Shown: piece by piece, positions 9,798 through 18,271 of the stretch
Layout: each line of letters opens with the position of its first letter
How positions within the stretch are numbered: position 1 is the first letter of the stretch
Assembly: GCA_013285505.1 (NCBI GenBank)
Contig: CP053450.1
Span: 2,774,796 to 2,838,795, forward strand
Length of the DNA stretch: 64,000 nt
Source of the DNA: Planctomycetota bacterium
GTDB lineage: Bacteria > Planctomycetota > Phycisphaerae > Phycisphaerales > UBA1924
Direction of reading: 5' to 3'
Translations under genes and position numbers: made by a program
Notes under the pieces: generated by a model
The model's input: only the letters and a program-made list of their open reading frames with translations
Databases searched by the model: none
Told to the model about the DNA's origin: nothing

Positions 9798-10228
9798 CGC
9801 GACCCGTCCTCCGCGGCCGTGCCGCGCTTCGGCTCGACAAACACGAGCAGCCGCCGGTCTTCGCTGGGCACATACACCGACCCGCGGCAATGCAGCACGT
9901 CGGCGCCGCTCGCCACAACCTCCACCCGCCCGGCCATCGCCTGCGTGGTGGTCAGTTTCATCGAGAACGTTCCGTCGGCCAGCGATGTCGCCTCGGCCAT
10001 CGACGCGGTCCCGCCGCCCGGCCGCATGAGCTTGACGAGCACCCCGCCGTGCCCCGCCCGCGCGACCCGCTCGTCCTCGGCGTCCACGACCGTGACGACG
10101 CTGGCTTCACCCAGCACGACTTTGCCCCTCACGGTGCGCGAGTTGTTCGCGCACCCTCCCAACGCGGGAACGAGCAGCAAGGCCACGACCGACGCGACAA
10201 ACAGGAAAGTCCGGGAAAGCGTGCTCAT
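9794..10228 (-). CDS. Small lipoprotein with carboxypeptidase-regulatory-like fold
   Basis: A 144-residue protein with signal MSTLSRTFLFVASVVALLLV and lipobox LGGC near residue 26, so it is probably lipid-anchored. The mature part (VRGKVVLGEASVVTVVD...GGVLVKLMRPGG...SLADGTFSMKL...VEVVASGADV) has the strand pattern of a carboxypeptidase-regulatory/transthyretin-like domain. Function unknown. It overlaps scpB upstream by ATGA and the DUF58 gene downstream by GTGA, so scpB, this gene and DUF58 form one translationally coupled unit with the TgpA-like gene. Confidence 0.65.
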   Translation of the reverse strand: MSTLSRTFLFVASVVALLLVPALGGCANNSRTVRGKVVLGEASVVTVVDAEDERVARAGHGGVLVKLMRPGGGTASMAEATSLADGTFSMKLTTTQAMAGRVEVVASGADVLHCRGSVYVPSEDRRLLVFVEPKRGTAAEDGSR

Positions 10229-10872
10229 CCTTGCGCTCCTGGGGCGTGTGAACTAACCGGCGGGAGGTCCTCGACCGACCCCAGCCCGAAGGTGTCGAGA
10301 AACTGCTTCGTCGTTCCGTAGAGGATCGGTCGGCCGAGTTCTTCGGCTCGACCCTGAATAGTCACCAGCCGGTGATCCATCAGCGTCTTGAGCACCTCGC
10401 CGCACGCCACGCCGCGGATACCCTCGACCTCCGCTCGCGTCACCGGCTGGCGGTAGGCGATGATCGCGAGCGTCTCCAGCCCCGCCTTCGAGAGCCGCTG
10501 CTGCACCCGCTGCTGGTGGAATGCCGCGATGAACCTGGCATAGTCCGGCAGCGTCATCAGGCGGTACCCGCCGGCGACCTGCTCGATGCGGAACACCCGC
10601 CCCGTCGCCTCGTACTGCGCGTTCAGGTCCTCGATCGTCTCAGCGAGCACCGCGAGCAACTCGGCCGAAAGCGAACCCGCCTTCGCGCCCTTCGCCGCCT
10701 GCCCGCTCTCATCCGCCGTCAACCCGACCGCCGCCGCGAGCCGCTCTGGAGCGATCGCCCGGTCCGCCGTCAGCAGCACCGCCTCGACCGGCGGCCCCAA
10801 GCCCTCCGCCCGAAACCCCGGTGATTCCGCGGCCTGCTCTTGTTCGGTATTCGTATTGGTCGCTGAGGTCAT
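10225..10872 (-). CDS. scpB: Segregation and condensation protein B
   Basis: ATG 10872 gives 215 residues, normal for ScpB. Conserved stretches are PPVEAVLLTADRAIAPERLA (first winged helix), FRIEQVAGGYRLMTLPDYARFIAAF, LSKAGLETLAIIAYRQPVTRAEVEGIRGVACGEVLKTLMDHRLV (second winged helix) and GRPILYGTTKQFLDTFGL. ScpB binds the SMC-ScpA complex in chromosome organisation. ScpA and SMC are not in the window. The region between 10873 and 11044 separates it from the divergent response-regulator gene. Confidence 0.95.
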   Translation of the reverse strand: MTSATNTNTEQEQAAESPGFRAEGLGPPVEAVLLTADRAIAPERLAAAVGLTADESGQAAKGAKAGSLSAELLAVLAETIEDLNAQYEATGRVFRIEQVAGGYRLMTLPDYARFIAAFHQQRVQQRLSKAGLETLAIIAYRQPVTRAEVEGIRGVACGEVLKTLMDHRLVTIQGRAEELGRPILYGTTKQFLDTFGLGSVEDLPPVSSHAPGAQG

Positions 10873-11044
10873 ACCGAATGCTACCACAGCCCGCCCGCCC
10901 CCGATGGCCCCCTCCAGCACCCAAATGCGGGCCACCGATCCGGAGAGAAGCGTCAACTGCGCCCCGTAGACCGCCGAAGAAACTCGGACTGGCGACCCGT
11001 CCCGAGAGCCGGGGCCCCGTCGAAACACCCAGGAGGTGGTATCC

Positions 11045-11431
11045 GTGAGTTGCGTAAAGGTCCTGCTGGTCGATGACGAACCGCACATCCCGATGGTGGT
11101 CGGCCGCAAGCTCTCCAGTGCCGGTTACGAGGTCATCACCGCCTCCGACGGCGAAGAAGGCCTCGCCGCCGCGAACGAGTTCGGTCCCGATCTCATTATC
11201 ACGGATCTGCAGATGCCCTACATGAGCGGCGCTGAACTCGCGGCGGCGCTCCGGGCCGACCCGTCGCTCCGCGACATCCCCGTCGTCCTGCTCACCGCCC
11301 GTGGCTACGTGCTCTCCGATGAAGAGCGCGAAGCGACAAACATCAAGCATTTCCTGTCCAAGCCCTTCAGCGTGCACGAAATCCTTCGTGTCGTCGAGCA
11401 CATTCTCCCGGGACGCTCGGAGGCCGCCTGA
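11045..11431 (+). CDS. CheY-like single-domain response regulator
   Basis: GTG 11045 is preceded by AGGAGG at 11031-11036, eight bases away, so I prefer it to the GTG at 11036. The 128-residue receiver domain has the acidic pair (LLVDDEP), phosphoacceptor Asp in LIITDLQMP, the switch Thr in VVLLTARG and the Lys in LSKPF. No output domain is present. Its stop overlaps the next gene's ATG (TGATG), so it is coupled to the HD-GYP protein. It probably works with that protein and with the histidine kinase at 23229 or another kinase, but the partner is inferred. Confidence 0.92.
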   Translation: MSCVKVLLVDDEPHIPMVVGRKLSSAGYEVITASDGEEGLAAANEFGPDLIITDLQMPYMSGAELAAALRADPSLRDIPVVLLTARGYVLSDEEREATNIKHFLSKPFSVHEILRVVEHILPGRSEAA

Positions 11432-13053
11432 TGCACCGACTCCCCGTCCGAGAAGACGATGCGCACGCGACGCTCCGCGCACGACTCGCCGCGCTGGGCG
11501 TTCTCGCGTGGCGCCTCGACGCCTCCGGACGTGTCCGCAACCCCCCCACGCTTACCGGCGCACAGGCCGCGTGGATCTGCAGCGGCGAGATGATCGAGCG
11601 GATCGAGGCCGCCACCGCCGAGATCGCCGAGGCCGGCGAGCCGACCCGGCTCACGATCCTCGACGGATGCGAACTCTCCCTCACGCCCCTCAAGCACCGC
11701 CGCCGCGTCATCGAGTGGACCGGCGCGATGTTCCTCACACCCGCGCTCTTTGAGTCTGACGCGTTCACCGCGTCCTGTGTCCGCAGCCGGATCGACCCCT
11801 CGGCCGCGAGACGCTCGCTCCGCCCCCTCGCCGACTTCCGCCCCGAAGAGATCGAGCGTCTCTCCAGCCTGCTCAACGAGATGGCGGCAGACCTCGCGAC
11901 CCTCTCTGCCCAGGAGCTGACACTCGAGGGCTTCTCCGTCACCCTTACCGAGGCCTACGAGCACATCCAGCTCACGCAGAGCCTCGCCAGCGCCGTCCGC
12001 AACGTCGAGCAGCCCGAGCAGTTCTTCACCGAGGCGGTCGAGAGCCTGGCACGCACGCTCCCCTTCGGCTGGATCACCATCTCGCTGCTCGACGCCCCGT
12101 GGCTTGAGCCCAACGAACGCCGGTGCACCTTCAACGCCGGACAGACGCCACCAGACGACTACTCCATCGACGCGCTCGTCAAACTCGCCGCCCTCGACGA
12201 GGACACCGAGGGCTCGGTCATCCTCAGCGGCGGCGACGTCGACACCATCGTCGGCCCCGACGAACAGGTCGTGATCCACCCCATCCGCCGCACTGGCATC
12301 CCCAGCGGAGTCCTCATCGCCGGCAGCAAGGGCGGGCACGACCCGCAGGTCAGCACCTACGACACCCGCCTCATCGACGCCGTCGGTGCCTTTGTCAGCA
12401 GCTACTACGCCGTCGTCTGCCTCGTCACCGAGCAGCAGGCCACCTTCCTCGGTTCGATGCGTGCCATCTCCGCGGCCCTCGACGCCAAGGACCGCTACAC
12501 CCGAGGCCACTCCGAACGCGTCGCGCACCTGGCCGCGACCCTCGCAGAGCGGATCGGCCTGCCCGAATCCACCGTCGAGCGCATCCATATCGCCGGCCTC
12601 ATGCACGATGTCGGCAAGATCGGTGTCCCCGAGGCCGTCCTCTGCAAGCCCGGACGCCTCACCGACGAGGAGTTCGATGCCATCAAGCGCCACCCGCGCA
12701 TCGGGCACGACATCCTCGCCGGCATCCCCCAGCTCGAGGACATCCTCCCCGGCGTGCTCTGGCACCACGAACGCTGGGACGGCCGCGGCTACCCCGACCG
12801 CCTCGCCGCCGAGGAGATCCCGCTCATGGGACGGCTCCTCGCCATCGCCGACACATTCGACGCGATGAGCTCTGACCGGAGCTACCGCAGCAGGATGTCA
12901 CGCGAAGAGGTCCTGGCGGAGATCCGCAAATGCTCAGGCTCCCAGTTCGATCCGGACCTCGTGCCGGCCTTCGTCGAGATGGACTTCAGCGAGTTCGACA
13001 GGATGGTCGCCGATCACGCCCCCCAGCGTGTCGTTGATCGCGACGCCGCCTGA
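11431..13053 (+). CDS. HD-GYP domain protein (putative c-di-GMP phosphodiesterase)
   Basis: A 540-residue soluble protein. The N-terminal 170 residues have no domain I recognise. The middle (about 190-330) looks GAF-like (LPFGWITISLLD, RTGIPSGVLIAGSKGG). The C-terminal HD-GYP domain starts near 350: DRYTRGHSERVAHLAA, GLMHDVGKIGVPEAVL (HD pair), KRHPRIGHDIL, LWHHERWDGRGYPDRL (GYP motif), LLAIADTFDAMSSDRSYR, SQFDPDLV. All expected metal ligands appear present, so phosphodiesterase activity on c-di-GMP is likely. It is translated with the CheY-like protein (TGATG overlap) and is convergent with the pilus operon. Confidence 0.93.
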   Translation: MHRLPVREDDAHATLRARLAALGVLAWRLDASGRVRNPPTLTGAQAAWICSGEMIERIEAATAEIAEAGEPTRLTILDGCELSLTPLKHRRRVIEWTGAMFLTPALFESDAFTASCVRSRIDPSAARRSLRPLADFRPEEIERLSSLLNEMAADLATLSAQELTLEGFSVTLTEAYEHIQLTQSLASAVRNVEQPEQFFTEAVESLARTLPFGWITISLLDAPWLEPNERRCTFNAGQTPPDDYSIDALVKLAALDEDTEGSVILSGGDVDTIVGPDEQVVIHPIRRTGIPSGVLIAGSKGGHDPQVSTYDTRLIDAVGAFVSSYYAVVCLVTEQQATFLGSMRAISAALDAKDRYTRGHSERVAHLAATLAERIGLPESTVERIHIAGLMHDVGKIGVPEAVLCKPGRLTDEEFDAIKRHPRIGHDILAGIPQLEDILPGVLWHHERWDGRGYPDRLAAEEIPLMGRLLAIADTFDAMSSDRSYRSRMSREEVLAEIRKCSGSQFDPDLVPAFVEMDFSEFDRMVADHAPQRVVDRDAA

Positions 13054-13106
13054 TCGGGAACACTCCTCGGGCCACCGCACCCAAAGCCGAGCGCGGCCCG
13101 CGAGCC

Positions 13107-14294
13107 CTATTCGATCACCCGTTCCCAGGTGTCGGTCACGATCTTGTACTCGGCAGGCAGCGGGTACTTTTGGTAGAGCCTCAACGCCTCACTGTCAGAC
13201 AGCTTGTTTTCAAGCAGGGCCAGCTCGCACACCGAACCCCGGATCGGATCGGAGCCCGGGTCCACCGTCGCGCCCATCCGACGCGAGACGCCGATGAGGA
13301 TCGACTCCGTCGGCGAATCACCCTCGATCTCTTTGTCCAGATCGACCACGCTCTGCTGGTCCACTCTGACTCCGTTCAGGTACAACCGCATCTCTTGGTT
13401 ATCCAGTGTGAGAATCGCGTGGTTCCACTGTCCCACCGGCACGGTCCCTCCGGAGAGCGATACCGTCCTCACCGACGAATCGTACAGGCTCTCCAACGCT
13501 CCGTCGTTGACCGCAAGCTCCCACCGCCCACCGGCACCCCGCCCGGACGCATCGCGCGTCACGATCCCCTGCATGCCCGCCGTTGACGACACCCAGAACC
13601 ACACGCTCACCGAGCGGATCGCCAGATAGGTATCGGCCGACTTGGCCATTATCGAGCCGCCCGTGCCTGCAAACCACGGCGCGCTGGCCGTGCCCAACCC
13701 CGGAACCAGGCCCGGCGTGATTTCTGATCCCGTCCACGCGTTCACCAGAGAGTTACCCCCCACCGCATCAACCTCGTACCCGTCACCCTCGAGACCGTTC
13801 AGCGGCCAGTACGCAACAACATTCCGGTGGGCCAGCTCGCTGATATGGTCGCGTGCGTCCTCCCCTGACAGGGCAATCTGCGCCCGCAGGACCGACCGCG
13901 AGCCTCCCTCATACCCGTAGCCGGTCAGCTCGATCGCGTCCCAGGGGTCCTTGCTGTACGCCCCGCCGCCGACCGCCTCGACCCTGACCGTCGCGGTCCC
14001 CGTGCCAAGCACCTTTTTGTTGATCCAGGTCCCGTCCGCCCGATTCAGCCGCCAGTCGGGCTCGGTCTCGATCGTGTGGATCCCCATCTCGACCGCCGAG
14101 GCCGCGAGCTGCCGCGCCGAGATCGAATCGACAACGCGCCGACCCTCTTCGTTGGCCGACATCGCCGCCTTCAGACCCAGCAGCGCCATCGCGGACACCG
14201 TGGTCGTCACCACGAGCACCAGCACATAGACGCCCCCGCGCCGGACTCCCCCGCATCCACGGACCGAGCCGAGTTGTCTCCGTGCGTTCGTCAT
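13107..14294 (-). CDS. PilX-like pilus protein carrying a LamG domain
   Basis: The last gene of the pilus operon. After GCGGVRRGGVYVLVLVVTTTVSAMALLGLKAAMSA, a hydrophobic helix like those of PilX/GspK-type proteins, comes a region like pilus-assembly PilX (EEGRRVVDSISARQLAASAVEMGIHTIE). From about residue 155 follows a concanavalin/LamG-like domain (NVVAYWPLNGLEGDGYEVDAVGG; SVSVWFWVS; WNHAILTLDNQEMRLYLNGVRVD; RGSVCELALLENKLSDSEALRLYQ). 395 residues. It may sit at the pilus tip and bind carbohydrate, an inference from the LamG fold. The start codon is 15 bases after the previous gene's stop. Confidence 0.8.
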   Translation of the reverse strand: MTNARRQLGSVRGCGGVRRGGVYVLVLVVTTTVSAMALLGLKAAMSANEEGRRVVDSISARQLAASAVEMGIHTIETEPDWRLNRADGTWINKKVLGTGTATVRVEAVGGGAYSKDPWDAIELTGYGYEGGSRSVLRAQIALSGEDARDHISELAHRNVVAYWPLNGLEGDGYEVDAVGGNSLVNAWTGSEITPGLVPGLGTASAPWFAGTGGSIMAKSADTYLAIRSVSVWFWVSSTAGMQGIVTRDASGRGAGGRWELAVNDGALESLYDSSVRTVSLSGGTVPVGQWNHAILTLDNQEMRLYLNGVRVDQQSVVDLDKEIEGDSPTESILIGVSRRMGATVDPGSDPIRGSVCELALLENKLSDSEALRLYQKYPLPAEYKIVTDTWERVIE

Positions 14295-14309
14295 GCCCCG
14301 CGCCCCTCC

Positions 14310-14819
14310 TTATTCGGTGAACCGGTCCCACGACTGCGTCCGCAGCCTCCGCATCTCGGAGTAGACCACCGACCCACGTGAAACGCGGACGATGACGAGC
14401 TTTCCGCCGGACTCGGTCCCGAGGATCACATCCGGCGCACTCGGATCGACCAGCCGGACGAACACCCGCCGCTGCCACGCGTCCGCGCCGGGGATCGGCG
14501 TGCCGTCGGCGAACTCGGCCGGCTTCTGCATCCAGCCGTGATAGTCATCGACATCGTCAAACGTGGACCGATCGCCGGCGACCTCGTCTGCCCCCAGCCC
14601 CGACTCGTCCGGATCGGCCGGATCGACATACGGCTGCCCGCAGACCTCCTCGAGAAGATCGGCCGCGAGCGAGCGGGCCATCGCCAGGTCCGCCGTCGAG
14701 TGCTGCGTCCGGGCCGACAGCTCGACCGCGCTCAGCACGCCGCCCAGCATCATGCTCAGCAGCACCATCGCCACGAGCACCTCGACAATCGTCATGCCTC
14801 GCCGGCGCACCCCGTTCAC
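14310..14819 (-). CDS. Minor pseudopilin, GspI/PilV-like
   Basis: GTG 14819 overlaps the stop of the upstream gene (GTGA) and gives 169 residues. The leader is VNGVRRRGMTIVEVLVAMVLL, with Gly before Met at the cleavage point and Glu at mature position 5. The rest carries SLAADLLEEVCGQPYVDPAD and a C-terminal beta-rich part. Position between a GspJ-like gene and the LamG pilin suggests a minor pseudopilin of the same machine; the exact class is inferred from order and size. Confidence 0.8.
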   Translation of the reverse strand: MNGVRRRGMTIVEVLVAMVLLSMMLGGVLSAVELSARTQHSTADLAMARSLAADLLEEVCGQPYVDPADPDESGLGADEVAGDRSTFDDVDDYHGWMQKPAEFADGTPIPGADAWQRRVFVRLVDPSAPDVILGTESGGKLVIVRVSRGSVVYSEMRRLRTQSWDRFTE

Positions 14820-15883
14820 GGCAGCACCTCCGGCGTGTTCAGCGGCCGCACCGACCGCGTGATGGTCGTCAGCGGCGAGCCGGTCGCCAGGCTCGTCTCC
14901 AGTTTGTACATCGTGGTACGCGTGTCGTCCCGGCTCGTGTCCGTCCAGATATCCGCCGTCACTTCGTGCCGCCACACCTTGCTGTCAGACCCGCTCCAAC
15001 TGGCACCGCCGTCGGTGCTGGTCCACGCCGTGCGGGCCCCGAACGAGAGTAAGGGGACGCCATTGACCAAGACCAGCGACACGTCTTCGTCCTTGCCGCG
15101 GACCACCAGGCACAGGCTCTCATTCGGCCGCATCCTGGCAGAGTCGAACGCCAGATCGATCCGCGTCAGCGAATTGCCGAGCGAATCCGTGTTGTAGTCC
15201 ATGTACTTGTAGACCGAGGTTCCCGGCTTCCCGGTCGTCGAGTCGTAGTCCCGGAGTTCGACCCGCAGATTCCCGTCCGATCCGTACCCGGAAGTCACCC
15301 AGATGCTCACGGTCGCGACACGCCACTCCACGGTGTTTGCCGGTAGGTCTGGGACCAGTCGCTGGGCGTACACCCGCGTGGTGCTGACCCGGTCGGCGAG
15401 AAGATCCAGCACGTTGATGTCCTGCACAACCTGATCGTTGAGCTCTGTACTCACCCCGTCGATCTTCACATCGATGGATTCGGTGCCGGGCGTGAGCGAG
15501 AAGCTCTCGACCGATTCGACCAGCACCGCCGCGGTCCCGCCGTTGACCGCCCGAAGCAGCGGCTCGCCGGCCACCCCGGACCACCCGTACTTGATCGTCT
15601 CCACACGGTCATCACCCGTCCAGTCGTTGACCGAGAACGTGATGCTCTGCGAGGTTACGTCGAGAACCTCGAGCGCGACCGAGACCTCGGCTGCGAGCCG
15701 CTCGAGCGCATCAGAAGCCGTCACGGTGCTCGCCTGCACACCGTCCGCATCCGGGACCGCCCGGCCGGCGATCATGATCAACGACTGCAACGCCCCGAGC
15801 ACGATCGTCGCAAGCGCCAGCGCCAGCATCACCTCCACCAGCGTGAACGCCTCTCGGCGAGCTTTGCGCGGGATCCGGGTCAT
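14816..15883 (-). CDS. Minor pseudopilin, GspJ/PilW-like
   Basis: ATG 15883 (alternative 15916) begins MTRIPRKARREAFTLVEVML. The prepilin leader here has Ala before Phe instead of Gly, an unusual -1 residue for the leader peptidase. The protein is about 355 residues, longer than typical GspJ. It holds an insert of beta-rich sequence in the middle (QRLVPDLPANTVEWRVATVS; VSLVLVNGVPLLSFGARTAW). Early residues RLAAEVSVALEVLDVTSQSITFSV resemble PilW/GspJ. It is coupled by overlap to the next gene. Confidence 0.8.
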   Translation of the reverse strand: MTRIPRKARREAFTLVEVMLALALATIVLGALQSLIMIAGRAVPDADGVQASTVTASDALERLAAEVSVALEVLDVTSQSITFSVNDWTGDDRVETIKYGWSGVAGEPLLRAVNGGTAAVLVESVESFSLTPGTESIDVKIDGVSTELNDQVVQDINVLDLLADRVSTTRVYAQRLVPDLPANTVEWRVATVSIWVTSGYGSDGNLRVELRDYDSTTGKPGTSVYKYMDYNTDSLGNSLTRIDLAFDSARMRPNESLCLVVRGKDEDVSLVLVNGVPLLSFGARTAWTSTDGGASWSGSDSKVWRHEVTADIWTDTSRDDTRTTMYKLETSLATGSPLTTITRSVRPLNTPEVLP

Positions 15884-15939
15884 GCGCTCTACCCACTCTC
15901 CTTCAGGCCGCGCCACCCCGGCCGCGGCCGCTCTCGCGG

Positions 15940-16446
15940 TCAGCGGAGCAGATCCTTGACAGTGGCCGACAGGTCCATCGACAGCGTGTCGGTGTCCGAC
16001 GACTCAACACTGGCGGTCACCGAGACTGCGCCATCGGCCAGCACGATCGTGCCCTGCGCGCCGGTCTCACCCCGCCCGTCGAGCACCGCCTTCGACTCAC
16101 CGCCAAAGTCCGCGCTCGTTACCGAGAGGTAGTACGGCGCCTTCGAGAGATCGACGATGTACGGGTTCCCGGCCGCGTCGGTCATGCCCACGATCTCGTA
16201 CCGGTTGTTGGCCACGTCGAAGACCAGCTCCCGGGTCGTGCCGGTGTGCCAGGCGTCCTGCTCGGCCAGGCGGATATCACGCTCGATCCGGTCCATCGCC
16301 AGGTCCGCCCGCCGGTGCGAGGCCGCGTCGCTGAACCGCGGCGTGGCGATCGCGAACACCACACCGATCACCACGAGCACGATCGTCAGTTCAACGAGGG
16401 TAAAGCCCCGCTCCCCGCCCACACGTGTCCTTCGGTTCACCGGCAT
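15940..16446 (-). CDS. Minor pseudopilin, GspH-like
   Basis: ATG 16446 follows a GAGGAGG site and gives 168 residues. The leader is ERGFTLVELTIVLVVIGVVFAIATPRFSD, an orthodox prepilin leader (Gly-Phe bond, Glu5). The mature part (RRADLAMDRIERDIRLAEQDAWHTGTTRELVFDVANNRYEI) is like GspH. It is the first gene after the hairpin following the major pilin and so begins the minor-pilin segment of the operon. Confidence 0.85.
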   Translation of the reverse strand: MPVNRRTRVGGERGFTLVELTIVLVVIGVVFAIATPRFSDAASHRRADLAMDRIERDIRLAEQDAWHTGTTRELVFDVANNRYEIVGMTDAAGNPYIVDLSKAPYYLSVTSADFGGESKAVLDGRGETGAQGTIVLADGAVSVTASVESSDTDTLSMDLSATVKDLLR

Positions 16447-16466
16447 AACCGCCTCCTCGTAATGAC

Positions 16467-16495
16467 AGAGACGCCCGCGCAGTGCGGGCGTCTCT
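16467..16495 (-). terminator. Strong hairpin between major pilin and minor pilin genes
   Basis: A perfect 12-bp stem (AGAGACGCCCGC at 16467-16478 with its complement at 16484-16495) with a 5-base loop lies 27 bases after the major pilin stop. No long T-run follows on the minus strand, so it may act as a partial terminator or as an mRNA 3'-end stabiliser. Either would raise major pilin level over the minor pilins downstream. Role is inferred. Confidence 0.6.
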
Positions 16496-16522
16496 GAAAC
16501 TGTCCTGCGACCTGCCCGAGGC

Positions 16523-17008
16523 TTAGTAGTTGACCCAGGGTGTGCCGTTCGAGTCCTTGTCCGTCGCGGCGGCGTTGATCCGCACGTCACCCGTCCCCGC
16601 GGTGTACCACCACCCGGCACCGGCGGTCGCCTGCGTGCCCGTGACAGTCGCGCTCCCACGCTGCGGGCCGGCCTTCTGCACCGGGATCGCCCGGATGTAG
16701 GGCCCGTACATGTAGACCGCGGTCTTGGTCGCGTTGGTGTTGCCGTCGATATCCGAGTAGAGGGTCAGCTGATCGGAGAACGTCGCCAGGGCGGGGAAGT
16801 CACCGTTGTGCTCCGCCGAGTAGAGCTCGACCGCGCTGCGGAGGATCGCCAGATCGGAGATCGCCCCCGACTCGGTGGCTCCCGCGGCACCGCGGCTCAT
16901 CCTCGGGATTGCGATCGCGCCGATCACACCAAGAATCACCACGACGATGACAAGCTCGATGAGGCTGAATCCTCGTGAGCGACGGGCAGGTACGGAAACG
17001 ATGTTCAT
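16523..17008 (-). CDS. Major pilin, GspG/PilA-like
   Basis: 161 residues with leader ARRSRGFSLIELVIVVVILG: Gly-Phe cleavage bond and Glu5, then one amphipathic helix. The region AAGATESGAISDLAILRSAVELYSAEHNGDFPAL has the GspG/type IVa layout in which the helix leads to a short beta domain. It is followed by a strong hairpin, as expected for the most expressed subunit. It is probably the main subunit of the pilus or pseudopilus made by the upstream PilB/C/M/N/O genes. Confidence 0.88.
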   Translation of the reverse strand: MNIVSVPARRSRGFSLIELVIVVVILGVIGAIAIPRMSRGAAGATESGAISDLAILRSAVELYSAEHNGDFPALATFSDQLTLYSDIDGNTNATKTAVYMYGPYIRAIPVQKAGPQRGSATVTGTQATAGAGWWYTAGTGDVRINAAATDKDSNGTPWVNY

Positions 17009-17186
17009 GTCTAGGGTCCTCCAGGCTTGTGCTTCCGGACATACACGCCGGTCTGGATGGTTGATCGACGCAGCCAGCCGCCGACTTCACTTCTCCGCAC
17101 AGCCAACGAGGAGTTTGCCCACTCCCGGCCCTACAAACCGCCCCCCCTGCCACGTTTGCGTGCAGGCGAGGCACCCGCGGCGGGAG

Positions 17187-17651
17187 CTATCGGAGGTTGT
17201 GCATCGCCGGCCGGACCAGCGTCGCCCGGAACTCACGCCCCGACTTGGCGAACACGCCGCCCTCCCGGTCCACACGAACGAGCACTGCGTCCTCGTACCG
17301 CTCCCCGACACGGATCAGCGTGTTCCCGATCCGCACCGCCCCCCGCTCACCCTTGCCGAGCACCGATGTGACGGTCCACACCTCCGCGTCGCCAAACGCG
17401 TCGGGAATCCCCGCCTCCGGATCGATGTGATGACGGTCCGCGAAGCGCTCGAGCTTCTGGGCAAACGCCGCCCCCGACGCGGACGTCGCGACGGTCTTCG
17501 GCAGGGCCGCCGCGTCGGTCTCTGGCACGACGACCTGGGCCGTCGCCGTCGCCGGTCCGGCACCATCAAGGACAAACCGGTCCACACCCAGGGCCGCCAC
17601 GGCCAGCGCCGCGACAAGGACCCCCGACTTCTGCTTTGTGTTCAGTTCCAT
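17187..17651 (-). CDS. PilP/GspC-like inner-membrane protein
   Basis: ATG 17651 gives 154 residues: a short N-terminus with one membrane helix (SGVLVAALAVAALGVDRFVL), a linker, then a small beta domain (EVWTVTSVLGKGERGAVRIGNTLIRVGERYEDAVLVRVDREG). The size, single helix, beta domain and place after PilM-N-O suggest a PilP- or GspC-type connector between the inner-membrane platform and the secretin. Sequence similarity alone is weak. Confidence 0.65.
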   Translation of the reverse strand: MELNTKQKSGVLVAALAVAALGVDRFVLDGAGPATATAQVVVPETDAAALPKTVATSASGAAFAQKLERFADRHHIDPEAGIPDAFGDAEVWTVTSVLGKGERGAVRIGNTLIRVGERYEDAVLVRVDREGGVFAKSGREFRATLVRPAMHNLR

Positions 17652-17699
17652 ACCCTCAACTGACAAAGCAGAAAGGGCCGGGGCAAACGAATGTCAGGC

Positions 17700-18269
17700 T
17701 CAACCCGCGGGCGCGCCGTCAGAAGCGATATACCACGCAAGATCGAACCCGAACGTCACCTGCTGAGACCCGGCCTTCCCGCCCGAGTTGATCCGGAACG
17801 ATGTCACCGCAAGGTCCGGGAACCGCTCGCGCAGCTGGTGCATCGCCGCCGCGACCCGCGGCGACGGGCCCGACCCGCTGATCCGCAGCGGCACCACATC
17901 GAGCAGCTCGCCCGGCTGGACTGTACCGACGGTCAGCTGCTCCACAGTCACCCCCGCCTCACGCAGCACGCTCCCGATACCCTCCTGCCGGGACGCGAGC
18001 TGATCAGAACTGTCAAGCTCCAGCGCCAGCGAACGCAGCCCCGTCTCGGCCACCCCGATCGAACGCTGCAGCCCACGGTGCTCGGCCTGCACCGCCTCCA
18101 GCTGCGCGCGCGAACCGACCACCTGGCCGGTCAGCCGCTTGACGTCGTCCCAGGAGTGCAACATCGGACGCACCCCCACCCAGAACGCCCCGAACAGGAT
18201 GAACGCCGCGCAGGCCGCCCCGACCGTGTCCACCTTGGTGTGCCGAAACCGCTTTGTTCGCCGCGCCAT
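17700..18269 (-). CDS. PilO-like assembly protein
   Basis: 189 residues: basic N-terminus, one membrane helix (VDTVGAACAAFILFGAFWVGV), a coiled coil (about residues 38-95) and a ferredoxin-like C-terminal domain (LLDVVPLRISGSGPSPRVAAAMHQLRERFPDLAVTSFRINS). This layout is that of PilO/GspM-family proteins, which dimerise with PilN-like partners in the inner membrane. It starts two bases after the PilN-like stop. Confidence 0.78.
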   Translation of the reverse strand: MARRTKRFRHTKVDTVGAACAAFILFGAFWVGVRPMLHSWDDVKRLTGQVVGSRAQLEAVQAEHRGLQRSIGVAETGLRSLALELDSSDQLASRQEGIGSVLREAGVTVEQLTVGTVQPGELLDVVPLRISGSGPSPRVAAAMHQLRERFPDLAVTSFRINSGGKAGSQQVTFGFDLAWYIASDGAPAG

Positions 18270-18271
18270 GT

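Noticed and set aside
7869-10256. 795-residue plus-strand frame opposite TgpA, DUF58 and the lipoprotein
   Set aside because: His/Arg/Gln-rich composition typical of an antisense GC-rich frame; the minus-strand genes have clear domains and overlaps.
11305-12768. 487-residue minus-strand frame opposite the HD-GYP gene
   Set aside because: Antisense shadow; low-complexity Gly/Val/Asp composition, while the plus strand has full HD-GYP motifs.
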